This document shows, piece by piece, positions 15,181 through 16,827 of a stretch of 16,827 nt of DNA. The translations under genes and the position numbers were made by a program. Within the stretch, counting starts at the first letter, position 1. Each line of letters starts with the position of its first letter. Under the pieces are notes generated by a model that saw nothing but the letters and a program-made list of their open reading frames with translations, did not search any database and was not told the DNA's origin. The stretch comes from Anaerolineales bacterium. Its GTDB lineage: Bacteria > Chloroflexota > Anaerolineae > Anaerolineales > UBA6663. The stretch lies in NCBI GenBank assembly GCA_017999235.1, contig JAGOBN010000020.1, positions 1 to 16,827 on the forward strand, in the 5' to 3' direction.

Positions 15181-15487
15181 GCGGAGCCGCGCTCGCGGCC
15201 GGCGGGTGGGCGCCTCACTGTCCAAGGTCCCAAAGGTATGCCCGGCCTTTACACAGCCTTCAGCCGGGATTTACAGACTTCCGACCGTTCGACTCCTATT
15301 CTCGAAACTAAGCAGCGTCATTCTTGCTGACCGCCGGGCGGTTTCCGGCCGCCTCGGCCGCCCTCCCGCGGCTGGCTTTGGCGGGAGGTTCACCCTGGCC
15401 CGCCGGGGCATTGTTCCGCCTGGGCTGCGGGCTTGGCGCTGCTTATCGCTGGCCGGAATCGCGCTGGCCCTGTTCCAGGAGAAACCC
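15181..15487. other. Intergenic region upstream of the chemotaxis gene
   Basis: This 307-nt gap holds no convincing gene. Its middle (about 15230-15330) is more AT-rich than its surroundings and contains two TTTACA words 22 nt apart (15248-15253, 15270-15275) and a 6-bp CCCGGC/GCCGGG dyad (15241-15246/15263-15268), a likely promoter area. The second TTTACA has a poor -10 partner (CCTATT, 15295-15300). The remaining part is GC-rich with several short hairpins and could be a long 5' leader. I do not see a known riboswitch in it. Confidence 0.4.
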
Positions 15488-16827
15488 ATGGTGCGCAACC
15501 TCACGCTGTTTTGGAAGATCATGCTGCTGGCGTTGATGATCCCGCTCGCGATGGCCCTCATGGCGGGGATTGGCCTGCAGGGCCACAGCGCGCTGAAGAC
15601 CGAATACGACAACCTGTACGGCTTCATGCTGATCCCCATCATGAACCTGGATCAGGCGAATCTGGACCGCGCGACCCTGGCGGCCGATTTGAGCGAACTG
15701 ACCCGGCCCGATCTGACGGCGCCGCGCCGCGCCGCCTTGCTGCAGATGATCCCGGCGACTGACCAGGCCATGACGGCGGTGCTCACCCGGTACGAGGCCG
15801 AGTGGGTGACCACGCTGAGCCCGGAGTTCTCGGCTATTTTGGTCCGGCTGGGTGAGCAGGCCTTGCAGCAGCAGGAGGCGGACGCGCTCACCCAGTTTCA
15901 CCAAGCGTATGCCGTCTATGCGCCTCAGCGCGACGCGCTGTTGGCTGGCGCCGCCCCCGCCGCCGCCGCGCTGGATGAGAGCCTGCCCGCGATGGAGCGC
16001 GCGTTGGATGCCCTGGTGCGGGTCAATGGGCGCTTCGCCGAGCTCTCGAATGAAGCCGCCCAGGCCGCCATCACCCAGGCGCGGTGGAAGCTGCTCGCCG
16101 CGGGCGTGGTGATCGGTCTGCTGGCTGTCGGCCTGGCCGTTTGGCTGGCGCGCACCATCACCGAGCCGCTGGCGATTATGGCCGGGGCCTTGCAGAATCT
16201 GAGCCAGGGGAATCTCAACCGGGATATCCCGCAGTCGATCAAGGATCGCATTATGGCGCGGACCGACGAAATCGGCCGCGCCGGTCAGGGCCTGGGCGTC
16301 ACTGAGGTATACCTGATCGAAATGGCGGAGACCGCCACGCGCATCGCGGACGGCGACCTGACAATCACGATTACCCCGCGCGGAGAAAAAGATGAGCTGG
16401 GCCGGGCCTTCGCGCAGATGATCACCAGCCTGCGGACAGCGGTGGGGCAGGTGGCGGAGAGTGCGCGGACGGTCCAGGTGGCCTCGGGCGAACTGGCGGC
16501 CGTGGCCGGCCTGGCCGGCGATGCCACCCGCCAGATCACGACCACCATTCAGCAGGTGGCGCATGGAACGGTGCAGCAGACCACCGGGGTCACGCAGACG
16601 GCGAGCTCCGTCGAGCAGATGAAGCGCGCGATTGAGGGGGTGGCCCAGGGCGCCCAGGAACAGGCGGTGGCGGTGGGCCAGGCCGCCAGTCTCACCGGCC
16701 AAATCACGGCCGCCATTCAACAGGTGGGCAAAAACGCGCTGGCCGTCAGCCGCGATTCGGCGGCGGCGGCCGCCGCCGCGCGCTCCGGGGTGCAGACGGT
16801 GGATGGGACCATACGCGGGATGGAAAC
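15488..16827 (+). CDS. Methyl-accepting chemotaxis protein, 3' end beyond window
   Basis: Membrane chemoreceptor that signals to a CheA/CheW array. The frame is open from the ATG at 15488 (AGGAGA six to twelve nt upstream) to the last base, giving 446 residues so far. The parts are: first transmembrane helix (about 9-29), an extracytoplasmic helical region (30-200) with alternating charged and Ala-rich helices resembling a four-helix-bundle sensor, and second transmembrane helix (about 201-220). Two HAMP-like units follow: one from about 222 (TITEPLAIMAGAL ... RTDEIGRAG) and a second from about 272 (AETATRIADGDLTITI ... KDELGRAFAQM). The start of the long signalling coiled coil comes next, with VEQMKRAIEGVAQGAQEQA. 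The signalling tip and methylation sites beyond the window are not seen. No other chemotaxis gene is in the window. Confidence 0.9.
   Translation, partial: MVRNLTLFWKIMLLALMIPLAMALMAGIGLQGHSALKTEYDNLYGFMLIPIMNLDQANLDRATLAADLSELTRPDLTAPRRAALLQMIPATDQAMTAVLTRYEAEWVTTLSPEFSAILVRLGEQALQQQEADALTQFHQAYAVYAPQRDALLAGAAPAAAALDESLPAMERALDALVRVNGRFAELSNEAAQAAITQARWKLLAAGVVIGLLAVGLAVWLARTITEPLAIMAGALQNLSQGNLNRDIPQSIKDRIMARTDEIGRAGQGLGVTEVYLIEMAETATRIADGDLTITITPRGEKDELGRAFAQMITSLRTAVGQVAESARTVQVASGELAAVAGLAGDATRQITTTIQQVAHGTVQQTTGVTQTASSVEQMKRAIEGVAQGAQEQAVAVGQAASLTGQITAAIQQVGKNALAVSRDSAAAAAAARSGVQTVDGTIRGME

Noticed and set aside
15181..15487. Riboswitch, for example cyclic-di-GMP type, upstream of the chemoreceptor
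   Set aside because: The conserved sequence elements of the cyclic-di-GMP-I aptamer were not found, and short GC hairpins are common throughout this DNA.
15443..16720. 425-residue open frame on the minus strand
   Set aside because: It is antisense to the chemoreceptor, whose frame has transmembrane, HAMP and coiled-coil segments; the antisense product is of shadow composition.
1..16827. CRISPR array, tRNA, rRNA, transposase or prophage genes
   Set aside because: No regularly spaced repeats, cloverleaf-like genes, rRNA-like stretches or transposase/integrase motifs were seen on either strand.

Overview
The window is GC-rich bacterial DNA with very frequent GGCCGGC-type words, dense genes and GC-rich intergenic hairpins. 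Several extracytoplasmic proteins have lipobox signals. The style of the proteins (DUF7482-like lipoprotein, TauE/SafE-cupredoxin fusion, single-subunit NarX-like two-component pair) suggests a Chloroflexota (Anaerolineae-like) genome. This is inference from protein style only, because no rRNA or other phylogenetic marker is present. No mobile element, CRISPR array, tRNA or rRNA was seen.

Layout. 1-97: a long inverted repeat with 26 bp perfect arms, cut by the window edge. 124-1332 (+): membrane-anchored diguanylate cyclase. 1493-4810 (+): a tightly packed group of a HEAT-repeat-like protein, molybdate-binding ModA and permease ModB, with no ModC ATPase. 4838-6911 (-): NarX/NarL-type histidine kinase and response regulator with overlapping ends, convergent with modB. 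7006-7386 (-): a small Cys-rich protein divergent from the next group. 7683-12049 (+): copper homeostasis operon of CopA ATPase, DUF7482-like lipoprotein, TauE/SafE-cupredoxin membrane fusion and CopZ chaperone, closed by a good intrinsic terminator at 12088-12119. 12283-14127 (+): small lipoprotein and MFS exporter. 14295-15180 (+): a degenerate receiver protein with all catalytic residues replaced, and a conserved-looking unknown protein 1 nt downstream. 15488-end (+): methyl-accepting chemotaxis protein with two HAMP units, cut by the window end.

How the genes fit together. The strongest functional unit is the copper group. CopZ would carry Cu(I) in the cytoplasm, CopA would pump it out, and the lipoprotein and the membrane-anchored cupredoxin would receive or buffer it outside. 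The divergent Cys-rich protein is a candidate cytoplasmic metal-binding or regulatory partner, and the intergenic region between them carries repeated dyads that look like operators. The rest is sensory and signalling capacity (cyclic-di-GMP, two-component, pseudo-receiver, chemotaxis) plus an incomplete molybdate importer. The most promising less-described items are the Cys-rich protein with its operator-like repeats, the membrane cupredoxin fusion, and the pseudo-receiver/unknown gene pair.
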